Assembly (NCBI RefSeq): GCF_023100945.1
Contig: NZ_CP064689.1
Coordinates: 3,392,001 to 3,456,000 of the forward strand
Direction: 5' to 3'
Length of the DNA stretch: 64,000 nt
Source of the DNA: Bradyrhizobium sp. 200
GTDB lineage: Bacteria > Pseudomonadota > Alphaproteobacteria > Rhizobiales > Xanthobacteraceae
A program made the translations under genes and the position numbers. Of the stretch, positions 26,987 to 35,152 are shown one piece after another (positions within the stretch are counted from its first letter, which is position 1; each line of letters opens with the position of its first letter). The notes under the pieces were generated by a model. It made no database searches, had not been told where the DNA came from, and worked only from the letters and a program-made list of their open reading frames with translations.

Positions 26987-28255
26987 CTATCCCACCTGCT
27001 CGATCGCGGCCGGCATTCTTGCCACCGACATTAGCGACCGCGCCACCTGGTTGAGAAGCTGATCCGAGTTTTCTTCTTCGGCCAGCGACTTCGACAACAG
27101 GGCGACGACCGCGCTGTGGCGCAATTGTTGAGCGAGGTTTTTCGCCGTTGTGTAGGCCGACATCTCATAATGTTCCACGCGTTGCGCGGCGCCAATCAGC
27201 GCGAGGTCGGCCGCGGCATCTTCCTTTTCCTCGCCCTCAGTCATGACCTCTTGGCCTTCCTCGACCAGCCCCATCATGCCTTTGCAAGGTTTCGCCCGGG
27301 CTGTCTTGCCAAGTAGTTCGAAGCACTTGTTGATGCGCTCGACCTGGTTTTCGGTTTCGACGAGGTGCTGCTCGAACAGCTCCCGCAGCTGGTCGAAACG
27401 CGCAGCCTGGGCCATTTTCGGCAGCGCCTTAGTGAGCTGTTTTTCCGCATGGAGAATGTCACGCAGTTCATCGATCAACAGATCGTTCAGCCCGGCCTCA
27501 TCCGACGGCGGGGAACTTTCCGTGACGATCGCGGTCGCAGCGCCCGGCTCAGCCTGAATGGCCGGGGATTCCGTGAATACCCAGCCGTTACCCTCGTTCC
27601 AAGGCCCGCGGGTATCGATTTCACCATGCTCGCCGGTGCCTGTTGAATCATTGAAGAACTGGTCGACCAGCCCCGGCGTTGGTGCGATGCGGCCGATGCT
27701 GAAGGCGGGCTTGCTCATGCTTTCGAGCGCCAGCGAAAACGCCTTCATATGGGTGATTTCCCGGGTCATCAGGAACTGCAGGGCGTCCTTGGTTCCGACA
27801 TCGTCGCAGAAATTGATCAGCCGCTCGTAGACGATCTTGGCTCGCGCTTCGGCCGCGATGTTGCTCCGCAGGTCGACGTCGAGTTCGCCTGTTATCTTCA
27901 GATAATCGGCCGTCCAGGCGTTGCCTTGCGAGTTGAACAGATTTACCCCGCCGCCACCGGCAATTGCGATCAGCGGATCGGCTTCAGCCGCCTGACGATC
28001 GAATTTCATAGGCTTGAGGTGCATGCGCGCCAGCGTGCCGACGATTTCAAGATGACTCAGTTCCTCGGTGCCGATGTCCATCAGCAGGTCCTTGCGGTCC
28101 GGATCCTCGCAATTGAGCCCCTGTATCGAATACTGCATCGCGGCCGCAAGTTCGCCGTTGGCGCCGCCAAACTGCTCAAGAAGCATGTTGCCAAAGCGCG
28201 GGTCGGGTTCATCGACGCGAACGGTGAACATCAGTTTCTTGACGTGATGATACAT
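26987..28255 (-). CDS. manganese catalase fused to a DUF892 (YciE/F) ferritin-like domain
   Basis: A 422-residue two-domain protein. Residues 1-~245 are a Mn-catalase: MYHHVKKLMFTVRVDEPDPRFGNMLLEQFGGANGELAAAMQY, with di-manganese ligand motifs EELSHLE and REITHMKAF (two ExxH) plus the intervening Glu in AAEARAKIVYERL. It would dismute hydrogen peroxide. After a linker, residues ~275-422 form a DUF892 domain (LNDLLIDELRDILHAEKQLTKALPKM, GMMGLVEEGQEVM, RVEHYEMSAYTTAKNLAQQL). Ordinary Mn-catalases stop near residue 280, so the fusion is unusual. The ATG at 28255 was chosen over an upstream one because homologues begin MYHHVKKL and a stress promoter lies 35 bp upstream. Confidence 0.9.
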   Translation of the reverse strand: MYHHVKKLMFTVRVDEPDPRFGNMLLEQFGGANGELAAAMQYSIQGLNCEDPDRKDLLMDIGTEELSHLEIVGTLARMHLKPMKFDRQAAEADPLIAIAGGGGVNLFNSQGNAWTADYLKITGELDVDLRSNIAAEARAKIVYERLINFCDDVGTKDALQFLMTREITHMKAFSLALESMSKPAFSIGRIAPTPGLVDQFFNDSTGTGEHGEIDTRGPWNEGNGWVFTESPAIQAEPGAATAIVTESSPPSDEAGLNDLLIDELRDILHAEKQLTKALPKMAQAARFDQLRELFEQHLVETENQVERINKCFELLGKTARAKPCKGMMGLVEEGQEVMTEGEEKEDAAADLALIGAAQRVEHYEMSAYTTAKNLAQQLRHSAVVALLSKSLAEEENSDQLLNQVARSLMSVARMPAAIEQVG

Positions 28256-28289
28256 GGGAGGACCTCGAAGGTTGGGATGATGAATCCCG

Positions 28290-28314
28290 AACGGCACGCT
28301 CTGCGCTTTGTTCC
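28290..28314 (-). promoter_or_regulatory. EcfG-type general-stress promoter for the catalase fusion
   Basis: On the minus strand GGAAC, 16 bases, CGTT: an exact match to the known alphaproteobacterial EcfG -35/-10 pattern (seen on plus as AACG at 28290-28293 and GTTCC at 28310-28314). It lies 35 bp upstream of the catalase start in the right orientation. Confidence 0.8.
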
Positions 28315-28514
28315 TAAATCTGATGCAGTCGCTAGGACCGGATATCAGTGCCAAGCCGTACTGGAGGAGAGCTGGGGCTGCTGCGGCGGCGCAGGCAGCC
28401 CAAACGCGCGCACCACCCTTGAAAGATTAGCGCCGTTGCTACTCGCGCGGTCGAAGAGCGTTCCAAACGGTCTGAAGCCTCAGTGGCGCGCGTGAGGCAG
28501 CAAGAGGACGCGCA

Positions 28515-28601
28515 ATGATCGAGGCCTCAGCGACCATTCTTGTGCTCGTTAGCGCGGGTGTCTTTTTCGCTCACGCGCTGGATGCCTATTTCAGCAATTA
28601 A
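28515..28601 (+). CDS. 28-residue single-helix membrane peptide
   Basis: ATG to TAA encodes MIEASATILVLVSAGVFFAH and then ALDAYFSN, a short hydrophobic helix with a charged end. AGAGGA precedes the ATG. The pattern (MIE-A--ILVLVS--IF-AHA-DAY) recurs, as I recall, in short hypothetical proteins of Bradyrhizobium. Function unknown; it would be missed by standard length cut-offs. Confidence 0.6.
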   Translation: MIEASATILVLVSAGVFFAHALDAYFSN

Positions 28602-28642
28602 GCTCGCGAGCTAAGGCGGCCCGACGCACGTCTTAACATAGA

Positions 28643-28852
28643 AGAAGCCGTTTGAAGGCGGGGAGCATTGAGTTCGACGGGCGCTCGATTGCCTGCCTCA
28701 TACGTAACCAGTCCCAGACTGGGGCGGCGCTCGAGGTAATTAGCCCGATCGGCATCCCTGCGCAATTTCCTCCGACCAGCCAAATAGTGCCACCGAGCTG
28801 TGCGCTAAGCTCCCGAAGCATTCAGTGTTTGGTCCACATGATCACGCTTTGA
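28643..28852 (+). pseudogene. PilZ-domain remnant
   Basis: The frame RRSRLKAGSIEFDGRSIACLIRNQSQTGAALEVISPIGIPAQF matches the start of single-domain PilZ proteins of this lineage (RR-VLKAG-IEF---AI-C-VRN-S-TGAALEV--P-GIP--F), but there is no ATG, an in-frame stop lies just upstream, and the expected C-terminal RVVW---RIGV-F strand is missing. A TTG at 28652 is the only possible start. It probably no longer works as a cyclic-di-GMP receptor. Confidence 0.55.
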
Positions 28853-29005
28853 GTTGCAGTCACCCTCTCCATACTAGGAAATTACGAGGTGGCGGCGCTG
28901 AGGTCGGAGCCTTTTCATCTGGAATCGCGTCGCCGCGAGCATCCATTTTTCGGAACGATTGAGCATCTTTGTTACTTAAAGGCTCAGCCGTCTTGGAGAA
29001 ACCCA
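28853..29005. other. intergenic, nothing recognised
   Basis: No gene or clear signal seen between the PilZ remnant and the frameshifted small gene. Confidence 0.3.
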
Positions 29006-29211
29006 ATGAATATGCTGCCAATTGATCGCGCGCTAAGTATCTTATCTATGGTGCCCTCGCCGACCGCTCCGAGCCGAAAGGTGTACGAGAGCGACTGTCT
29101 AAACATCTTATGAAACGGTATATCGAAGGGGAACGAGACCAGCACCGTCTGACCGTGGAAGGCCTATCATATCTGCGAACTCTCTATCGGGAAATCGATT
29201 CTCGAAATTAG
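29006..29211 (+). pseudogene. frameshifted small conserved protein
   Basis: The ATG at 29006 begins MNMLPIDRALSILS, then from about 29047 the protein-like sequence continues in another frame as YGALADRSEPKGVRERLSKHLMKRYIEGERDQHRLTVEGLSYLRTLYREIDSRN to TAG at 29211. Joined, the two parts make a ~68-residue helical protein of a type I believe is common in Bradyrhizobium. A single missing base near 29045 would explain the break; the original frame instead runs into a stop near 29113. Confidence 0.6.
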
Positions 29212-29567
29212 GTGATATGAGCCTTTTGCGCTTCCCGCTGCTTCTTGAGTGATCGGCGCCGACTTATCTTCGCTTTCGCAACGCGCACAGCGTCACTTCT
29301 AGTGTCTCGTTTTCGGCTTGTTGGAGTTTCGGAAGGCTCCCCTGCTGTGGGCATCAGAGGCAGCGCCGGACAAATCGTCACGTACCGACCTGGCTGAATG
29401 CTCATTGGACCAACAGATTTTTTCTCCCTAATGCGCATCACAACATAACGGCTTGGCGCCAGATTTGTTTCTGCCGCCCTGCCTTCGTTGGGTGACTCCC
29501 GCCGATCAACCATAATGAGCCTCGTGTGACGTGCCTCTTTCGGTGTAATCTGCTGAGTGATTTTCAT
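29208..29567 (-). CDS. basic hypothetical protein
   Basis: A 119-residue frame starting MKITQQITPKEARHTRLIMV and ending in a very basic tail (KAKISRRRSLKKQREAQKAH). The central part (ESPNEGRAAETNLAPSRYVVMRIREKKSVGPMSIQPGRYVTICPALPL) has a folded look. No ribosome site is convincing and no family is recognised, so it may be a chance frame. Confidence 0.35.
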   Translation of the reverse strand: MKITQQITPKEARHTRLIMVDRRESPNEGRAAETNLAPSRYVVMRIREKKSVGPMSIQPGRYVTICPALPLMPTAGEPSETPTSRKRDTRSDAVRVAKAKISRRRSLKKQREAQKAHIT

Positions 29568-29818
29568 CTGGGCAGGGAAGCTGACGCTTCGCACGTGACT
29601 TAATGGCGCGTCCCGTCTCTAGTTGGGTGAACTTAGGTTCGAAAACGCACAGTGCGCCAGTAATCGCCGGGCTTTTTCATCTCCTAATTCGTCGTTGTGT
29701 AGACTAGTGCACTTACATTCGCCGATAGAACGTTTACCTTTTCTTCATCACCGCTCCGTCCACGGTAGCTAACGGTGAGTGAGAGACGATTGCGCTCCCG
29801 CCATAAAGCGAGTGGCGC
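29568..29818. other. intergenic, nothing recognised
   Basis: About 250 bases with no supported gene; should hold the promoter for the small plus-strand gene at 29819. Confidence 0.3.
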
Positions 29819-30013
29819 ATGCAGCGACACCGTTCCAAGTCCCATACGTTGAAAGAGCAGATTGAGGTCGCGAAGAAGCGCATTGAAGTCGCTGGATCGC
29901 GTTTGCCACCTGGTTTGCTCCGATCCAAACTAGAGCGAAGGATCCGGCATCTTGACGCCGCTTCCCACATGAACGACTGGCTCACGTCGCCCGGGCTTAC
30001 GTCGCCCAGGTAA
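29819..30013 (+). CDS. small basic conserved protein, same family as the gene at 35424
   Basis: A 64-residue protein: MQRHRSKSHTLKEQIEVAKK, an amphipathic central helix, RLPPGLLRSKLERRIRHLDAASH, and a tail ending WLTSPGLTSPR. The arrangement basic start, helix, (A/G)-LPPG, helix, WL-SPGL/ELRSP tail also occurs in the minus-strand gene at 35424-35627. Short proteins of this form are frequent in Bradyrhizobium-type genomes and have no known role. A strong hairpin terminator follows within 10 bp. Confidence 0.7.
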   Translation: MQRHRSKSHTLKEQIEVAKKRIEVAGSRLPPGLLRSKLERRIRHLDAASHMNDWLTSPGLTSPR

Positions 30014-30022
30014 GACGTTGTA

Positions 30023-30050
30023 AGGCCGCCTCAGTCGGCGGCCTCTTTCG
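30023..30050 (+). terminator. intrinsic terminator
   Basis: AGGCCGCC (30023-30030) pairs with GGCGGCCT (30037-30044) over a 6-base loop, followed by CTTTC. It ends the small gene stopping at 30013. Confidence 0.75.
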
Positions 30051-30565
30051 TTCAGCGAAGTGGCTTGAAGGGCGCAGGAGAAGACTCTGTCCCCTCCGGC
30101 GGATTAGCCGGCGGAATGATGAACTCGAATTCTTTTTTGGCCTCCAAAGCGCTCAATGAGCTTGCGCTCATATGCTTGGCTACCCGGCGACGACTCAGCT
30201 GAACGCCGTCCTTGGCCTTCAGCGCCTTTACGTTAGTAGTTTGCCGTTGCTCTCGGCGAGTGGGTGATAGACGTGGTTCACCGTACGATCGGTACAGGCT
30301 TGTTTCCGACCTCAGTGGCCTAGTTTCAAAAACGTGAGTGGCCTGTTTTGGATTACTGGCGCACAAAGTGGCATGTCAGAATCACACCACCGATCCTGTC
30401 AGTGCGAAGCCGTTTACAACCGCACCGAGTCTATGGCCCCCGGCCGCCAGATTGGCAACTTTGATGCTCCGTATGCAGCGTGACCATGGAAAGCTGGAAC
30501 ACGACATGGGTGCCAACCTATCGGTTGGTTGCTGGTCCCGTTAGGGACGTAGAACAAGGCTCTTA
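30051..30565. other. stretch without a well-supported gene
   Basis: A minus-strand frame ending at 30052 (C-terminal part EFEFIIPPANPPEGTESSPAPFKPLR) and a plus-strand frame ending at 30544 are open, but neither has a ribosome site or recognisable pattern. Their ends close to the two similar terminators suggest decayed small genes. Confidence 0.3.
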
Positions 30566-30591
30566 AGGCCGCCTCAGTTAGCGGCCTCTCT
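30566..30591 (+). terminator. terminator-like hairpin similar to the one at 30023
   Basis: AGGCCGC (30566-30572) pairs with GCGGCCT (30581-30587), followed by CTCTTC. The left arm and loop start (AAGGCCGCCTCAGT) are the same as in the hairpin at 30023, so the two are copies. No good gene ends just before it. Confidence 0.55.
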
Positions 30592-30654
30592 TCACAGGCA
30601 GCCCCAGCGCTTCTTCTGCCGTCTCACGCAATCCTCAAGGGCGCCAGTGCTATT

Positions 30655-30679
30655 GGAACGAACCTGAGAGTAGGTTGTT
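30655..30679 (+). promoter_or_regulatory. EcfG-type promoter for alpha/beta hydrolase 1
   Basis: GGAAC (30655-30659), 16 bases, TGTT (30676-30679), 64 bp upstream of the hydrolase start in the same orientation. It differs from the consensus CGTT only in its first base. Confidence 0.65.
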
Positions 30680-30742
30680 CGCTCTTCGCTGCAACACTTC
30701 TTGGATTGTCCGGGATTTTCGTGCACGCCCCATGGAGTGCAT

Positions 30743-31765
30743 ATGATGACCGCAGCCTATCTCAGGACACGCTCGCCAAGGCCCCTTGCCAATAAAGCCC
30801 GTACCATCGCCCAATCGCATCCTTATGCAGTGGCTGCGGCCGTAACTGCAGGAGCTCTGGCCATATCGGCCCTGGTGAACCGCCGCCTGGCCAGGAATGC
30901 TGAGAACGACAATCCGCCCGCTGGTCAGTTCCTGGAGGTAAACGGCGTCCGGCTCCACTACGTCGAACGTGGCTCAGGCCCGCCGCTGGTCCTGTTGCAC
31001 GGCAACGGCAGCATGATCCAGGATTTCGAAACCAGCGGTTTGATCGATTTAGCCGCTAAGAATTATCGCGTCATCGTTTTCGATCGTCCTGGCTTCGGCC
31101 ATAGTAACCGGCCGCGTAATGTTGTCTGGACCCCGGTAGCACAGGCTGAACTGATTAACAGCGCGCTCCATCGACTGGGCGTCTCACATGCAATAGTCCT
31201 AGGGCATTCGTGGGGTGCTTCCGTCGGAGTCGCGCTGGCGCTCAAATATCCTAAGCTGGTCCAAGGCCTGGTTCTTGCCTCGGGATATTACTATCCGACT
31301 TTGCGTCCTGACGTGGTTGCCTTATCCGCTCCCGCGATTCCTTTAGTGGGCGACGTCTTGAGGCACACCATCTCACCGATTGTAAGCCGAGTTATGTGGC
31401 CGCTCTTGATGACCAAAATCTTTGGTCCGCGGTCCGTGCCGAAGAAATTTGAGGGCTTTCCGAAAGAAATGGCCCTTCGTCCCTCACAGATTCGAGCATC
31501 AGCCGCGGAGTCGGCACTTATGATTCCTGATGCACTTTCCTACCGCGACGAATACGCAAATTTGAAGATGCCCTTGGTCATCGTCGCAGGTGACGAAGAC
31601 CGGTTGGTTGACATCGGTGCGCAATCGGCACGGCTGCACCGCGACGTCCCCCAGAGCACGTTTCACCGCGTTCCCGGAACCGGTCACATGATCCATCAGA
31701 CCGCGACCGGTGTCGTCATGTCTGCCATCGACGAAGTGGCGACGGCGCAAGCCTCGCTGGGCTAA
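30743..31765 (+). CDS. alpha/beta hydrolase, membrane-anchored, paralogue of the gene at 51513
   Basis: A 340-residue hydrolase. The N-terminus is basic, followed by a TM-like segment (YAVAAAVTAGALAISALV) and NRRLARNAENDNPPAGQFLEVNGVRLHYVERG. The fold shows the oxyanion HGNGSMIQDF loop, the nucleophile elbow GHSWGAS (Ser), the acid Asp in AGDEDRLVD and the catalytic His in GTGHMIHQ. Relatives with this pattern include haloalkane-dehalogenase-like and epoxide-hydrolase-like enzymes, but the substrate is open. The start ATG at 30743 follows GGAG. A near-duplicate lies 20 kb away on the other strand, and both have stress promoters. Confidence 0.9.
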   Translation: MMTAAYLRTRSPRPLANKARTIAQSHPYAVAAAVTAGALAISALVNRRLARNAENDNPPAGQFLEVNGVRLHYVERGSGPPLVLLHGNGSMIQDFETSGLIDLAAKNYRVIVFDRPGFGHSNRPRNVVWTPVAQAELINSALHRLGVSHAIVLGHSWGASVGVALALKYPKLVQGLVLASGYYYPTLRPDVVALSAPAIPLVGDVLRHTISPIVSRVMWPLLMTKIFGPRSVPKKFEGFPKEMALRPSQIRASAAESALMIPDALSYRDEYANLKMPLVIVAGDEDRLVDIGAQSARLHRDVPQSTFHRVPGTGHMIHQTATGVVMSAIDEVATAQASLG

Positions 31766-31928
31766 AGGAAACCATCGGCAAAGAGGTCGCAAGGCCGGAT
31801 GCACCCGCCGAAATGTCCAAGCTGGTTGGGCACGAAAAGCACTTGCGGGCTGCAAAGCAGACACCAGGCGGGCTTGCCGGCGTCTGCTAAATTTTCTCAG
31901 AAAAAAGCTCGCCCGGAATCGGGTCAGG

Positions 31929-32290
31929 TCATGAAGCGGACTCTCCGCCTATACGAGTGTCGACCTCACGCCGCTCGCGGTTACGAATTTTCTCGATAAC
32001 CTCCGGTTCGTCGATCGATGCCAATTCTGTTCGGGCCTCGTGAGTCGCTTTCAGAAGTTCGTCAAGTTTCGCGTGGATCGCCAGCGTATCCCGCCGATCC
32101 GCTCGTTGGATGAACAGGGTCATGGTCCACACAATCAAGGTGGCAATCGCATGCCATCGAATGTGCTTGGCTCCGACAAAAACCAGAATATTCCGTAGAG
32201 GACAACTATAACAAAGGCCGCCGGATGGCCGGTAAGGCTTCCGACGGCCGTGGTCCATTGAGCTGGCGACACGGGAGGTTCTCGTTCGGC
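31929..32290 (-). pseudogene. low-affinity iron permease family protein, frameshifted
   Basis: The C-terminal part (WHAIATLIVWTMTLFIQRADRRDTLAIHAKLDELLKATHEARTELASIDEPE) is in one frame; the N-terminal TM part (QWTTAVGSLTGHPAAFVIVVLYGIFWFLSEPSTFD) is in another, joined at about 32155 where one base seems lost (TTCGAT|GGCAT for TTCGATTGGCAT). Rejoined, it is a typical two-helix member of the low-affinity iron permease/DUF family with its RDT-A-H-KLDEL motif. As it stands neither half starts and ends properly. Confidence 0.75.
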
Positions 32291-32476
32291 AGAGAGGGTC
32301 CAAATGGAACATCACGCGCTTCATCAAACAGCTTGGTTCCGCTCTCGGAGTTGCTAGGGCAGACTTCAGAGGTCCACTGTTGGGGCTGAGCTGACTTAGA
32401 CGGGTGCGTGCAAAGAAAGTCTCAAGCGGCCAAAAACCCCAATTGCAAGGCGCCGAGGCAAAAGCGCTCGAACTGA

Positions 32477-32698
32477 AAGGCTCGCCCTATCCTGGGCAGG
32501 TCGCATGGCCGAAGCCGAGGGGGCTATATCGGCTACGTGGAGCCGTATGCCGCGTCGCATCAGGCGCTGGACAGCGATGATGCGTTTCAGCACGAGGTTA
32601 TGAACGTCGCGCGGGTGCTAGGCAACGCCGTGAAGCTGTCTCGCGCCGGCAAGCTCGAGGATCCCGGGCAAGGGCTCGTTGACCCGGAGCCGAAATAA
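32477..32698 (+). pseudogene. remnant of a small protein
   Basis: A frame open from 32477 with no start codon encodes GYIGYVEPYAASHQALDSDD and AFQHEVMNVARVLGNAVKLSRAGKLEDPGQGLVDPEPK before TAA at 32698. Composition and helix pattern look protein-like, but the 5' part is missing and I do not recognise the family. Confidence 0.3.
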
Positions 32699-32773
32699 CG
32701 CGACGGATCCATCCCGGCCTGGCCCCTTAAACATCACTCTGGATCAACACCCGTTCACGCGCGTTAAAAGGCC

Positions 32774-33370
32774 ATGGAGATGGATAGCGAGACGGTGCAC
32801 ATCCGGGAGATCGAGACGGTTGCCAGCCACAAGGGCAAGCTGCTGCGCGTGACTTTCGAACAACGCAGGCTCAACGGCGAGATACAACGACGCGAGCGCG
32901 AAGTGTACGACAACGGCGATTCCGCTGTCATTCTGCCCCACGACCCCCACCGCAACACCGTGCTGCTGACGCGGCAATTGCGGCTGCCGATATTCCTGCG
33001 AGACGGTACCGAGAGAACGCTGGAGGCATGTGCCGGAAAGCTCGACGGTGCGCTGGCTGAACGACGCATCGTGAAGGAGATGGAGGAGGAGCTCGGTTAT
33101 CAAATTGCGAAAGTGCAGCGATTATTTGACCTCTATGTCAGTCCGGCCGCGATCATGGAAAGAATCACCTTCTTCACGTGTTTCTACTCGCCGGCAGACC
33201 GGATCACCGAGGGTGGAGGGCTCAAGGAGGAGGGCGAGGATATCGAAGTGGTCGAGGTCACGCTCATGGAGGCGGCTTCCATGGTTGCAGCCGGTGAAAT
33301 CGTCGATGCAAAAACCGTCATTCTCATTCAGTATTTAAGCGATCGCGCTCGGGCTTCGCAGCGAGACTGA
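32774..33370 (+). CDS. NUDIX hydrolase, NudK/ADP-sugar pyrophosphatase type
   Basis: A 198-residue NUDIX enzyme likely to cleave a nucleoside-diphosphate-linked sugar such as GDP-mannose or ADP-ribose. It has the NudK-type strand order: ETVASHKGKLLRVTFEQRRLNG, REREVYDNGDSAVILPHDP, TVLLTRQLRLPIF, and the Nudix box region GKLDGALAERRIVKEMEEELGY (about residues 88-109) with its metal-binding EEE-GY end, then LYVSPAAIMERITFF. No ribosome site is strong; GGAG lies close to the second codon (ATG at 32774 or 32780). It stands alone between decayed genes. Confidence 0.9.
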   Translation: MEMDSETVHIREIETVASHKGKLLRVTFEQRRLNGEIQRREREVYDNGDSAVILPHDPHRNTVLLTRQLRLPIFLRDGTERTLEACAGKLDGALAERRIVKEMEEELGYQIAKVQRLFDLYVSPAAIMERITFFTCFYSPADRITEGGGLKEEGEDIEVVEVTLMEAASMVAAGEIVDAKTVILIQYLSDRARASQRD

Positions 33371-33680
33371 ACCGCGACGAACGACATCGGCTGGACCAGT
33401 GGCGCCACGTCCTGGACTTCAAAGCCATCTCTCATTTTTCTCAATGAGCTACATCCTTAGGCGTGAGGGCGTCCCGAAAAACTCGGTCATGACGAAGTGG
33501 TCCGCTTCCTGACCACTAACCTCAACGAAGAAAAAGCGGCCACACAAAGCTCAACACGGTGGCGCTGCCAAAGGGTGTGACACCAAGGCCTCCAACGCCG
33601 CCTGACTCCAACGTCAATTGCCAAGACACCGGTTAAGCCCGGCCTTGGCAATCGGGCGAGTAGCGCGTGAGGTTTGGCTT
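33371..33680. other. intergenic with a perfect inverted repeat
   Basis: No gene is supported. ATTGCCAAG (33617-33625) and CTTGGCAAT (33644-33652) form a 9-bp stem with an 18-base loop, downstream of the minus-strand dehydrogenase stop at 33681, and may act as its terminator; there is no T-run. Confidence 0.4.
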
Positions 33681-34538
33681 CTACAGAAAGGGCTTTCCGC
33701 CGGTGACGGCGATCGTCGCGCCCGACACGTAGCTCGAAAGTGGATCGGCCAGCATGACATAAGCGGTGGCCAACTCGACGGGCTGACCGGGGCGCTTCAT
33801 CGGGACCTGTTTGCCGAAGTTCTTCACGGAGTCCTCGGGCAATGTAGAGGGAATGAGCGGTGTCCAGATCGGACCCGGGGCGACTGCATTAGCACGAATG
33901 CCCTTCTCGGCCAGCATCTGCGCCAATCCCGCCGTGAAATTGTAGATCGCACCCTTGGTCGTTGCATAGGCCAATAGCGTCGGGTTGGGTACATCCGAAT
34001 TAATCGACGCCGTGTTGATGATGCAGCTACCCGGCTTCATGTGGCTTACCGCAGCCTTGGTGAGATAGAACATCGCGTGGATGTTCACCTTGAACGTCAA
34101 TTCCCATTCCTCGTCGCTGATGTCGTCGATTGACTGGAAGCTGGCCTGATGAGCCGCGTTGTTGACGAGGATATCGATACCGCCCAGCTCCGACACAGCC
34201 TTCGCGATGACGGCGCGGCATTGACCGGGGTCCTGTATGTCGCCAGGAAGTAGAACAGCCTTTCTGCCGGCTTCCGTCACCAGTCGCTCGGTCTCCCGGG
34301 CGTCGTCATGCTCGTCGAGGTAGGAAATCAGAACGTCAGCGCCTTCTCGGGCGTAGGCGATGGCAACGGCGCGGCCGATGCCACTATCGCCACCGGTTAT
34401 TACGGCCTTCTTGCCATTGAGGCGACCGCTTCCCTTGTACGATGTCTCGCCATGATCGGGTGCCGGATTCATCGCGGCAGTCTTGCCGGGCATCGGCTGG
34501 TGCTGGTTCGGAAACGGAGGGCGGGGATAATGCAGCAT
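33681..34538 (-). CDS. SDR family oxidoreductase with stress-type N-terminal extension
   Basis: A 285-residue short-chain dehydrogenase of the glucose-dehydrogenase/YhdF-like group. The N-terminus MLHYPRPPFPNQHQPMPGKTAAMNPAPDHGE is a proline-rich extension typical of this group, followed by the nucleotide site TGGDSGIGRAVAIAYAREGADV, NNAA, the Ser in NTASINSDV and the YxxxK pair YATTK, and a C-terminal SGATIAVTGGKPF. The start at 34538 was chosen from this extension and an AAGGTAGG site; the frame continues further upstream. The promoter motif 38 bp upstream suggests general-stress control. Confidence 0.92.
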   Translation of the reverse strand: MLHYPRPPFPNQHQPMPGKTAAMNPAPDHGETSYKGSGRLNGKKAVITGGDSGIGRAVAIAYAREGADVLISYLDEHDDARETERLVTEAGRKAVLLPGDIQDPGQCRAVIAKAVSELGGIDILVNNAAHQASFQSIDDISDEEWELTFKVNIHAMFYLTKAAVSHMKPGSCIINTASINSDVPNPTLLAYATTKGAIYNFTAGLAQMLAEKGIRANAVAPGPIWTPLIPSTLPEDSVKNFGKQVPMKRPGQPVELATAYVMLADPLSSYVSGATIAVTGGKPFL

Positions 34539-34575
34539 GGCTCGGCCTACCTTCTCGCTGATCTCAACACACCCC

Positions 34576-34600
34576 AACATCCGCTTGGCAAGTTCGTTCC
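34576..34600 (-). promoter_or_regulatory. EcfG-type promoter for the SDR gene
   Basis: On the minus strand GGAAC, 16 bases, TGTT (plus: AACA 34576-34579, GTTCC 34596-34600), 38 bp upstream of the chosen start. This supports the shorter 285-residue reading. Confidence 0.6.
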
Positions 34601-34932
34601 TGCGCTGAAACTGGTGGGGCAGGCCAGGAGGCCTGGTTTGAATGAGAGGAAGGAGGTGGGGTATCGCTGATTGATAAGCAAAGCGTACCGCCACCACATT
34701 GATCTGCGGCTTATCCTATCTCTCCGAACTCGCATCGGCCGGGTAGAACTCGCGACTTTAACGTCGATCACTACTTGACTTGCTCTAGCGCTGAAGTGCG
34801 CCACATCACGCCGGCAACGGCGCATTCAAGCCCGGAGTGACAATTGGTTCCGACCCCGAGGAACCTTTCGCCATCCTTCAGGATTCTTGAATCAGGCGGG
34901 CCGAAATACGGCCCGATGACTGGAGACACAGG
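34601..34932. other. intergenic, nothing recognised
   Basis: About 330 bases between divergent genes; no gene supported. A GGAAC occurs at 34860-34864 but lacks the matching -10. Confidence 0.35.
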
Positions 34933-35140
34933 ATGGCGGTGAACAAACCGGTTGGCGACAATGCGCGGAGGGGCGCGGTGAAGGCGCGTTGGCAGATGAA
35001 AACGGAGCTGGGCGGCGCGATGGACGAAGAAAGATCGTGCCTCCGGCGAGTTCATGGTGGTGAAAAAGCCGGCCGCAGGTAAGAGGTCGGCCAAAAAATT
35101 CAAGGGCGTCCGAGCCGAGAAAAAGGCCGGAAGCCGCTAG
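34933..35140 (+). pseudogene. frameshifted small basic protein
   Basis: The ATG at 34933 opens MAVNKPVGDNARRGAVKARWQMKTELGGA, then from about 35017 the expected continuation is in a different frame: RWTKKDRASGEFMVVKKPAAGKRSAKKFKGVRAEKKAGSR to TAG at 35140. Joined, it is a ~69-residue Lys/Arg-rich protein with the MAVNKPVGDNAR-GAVKKR start and W-KRD-ASG-FM motif I recall from Bradyrhizobium small proteins. One base is missing or extra at about 35015. GGAGACACAGG precedes the start. Confidence 0.7.
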
Positions 35141-35152
35141 GGAAATGCCGGC

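Noticed and set aside
30052..30366. 104-codon minus-strand frame next to a terminator
   Set aside because: The end looks protein-like, but no start signal or family could be found, so it was not listed as a gene.
32774..33370. Nudix box apparently one residue short
   Set aside because: The same spacing occurs in NudK-type enzymes as I recall them, so it is not an anomaly.
34860..34880. GGAAC before the frameshifted basic protein
   Set aside because: No GTT at 16 or 17 bases, so it is not counted as a stress promoter.
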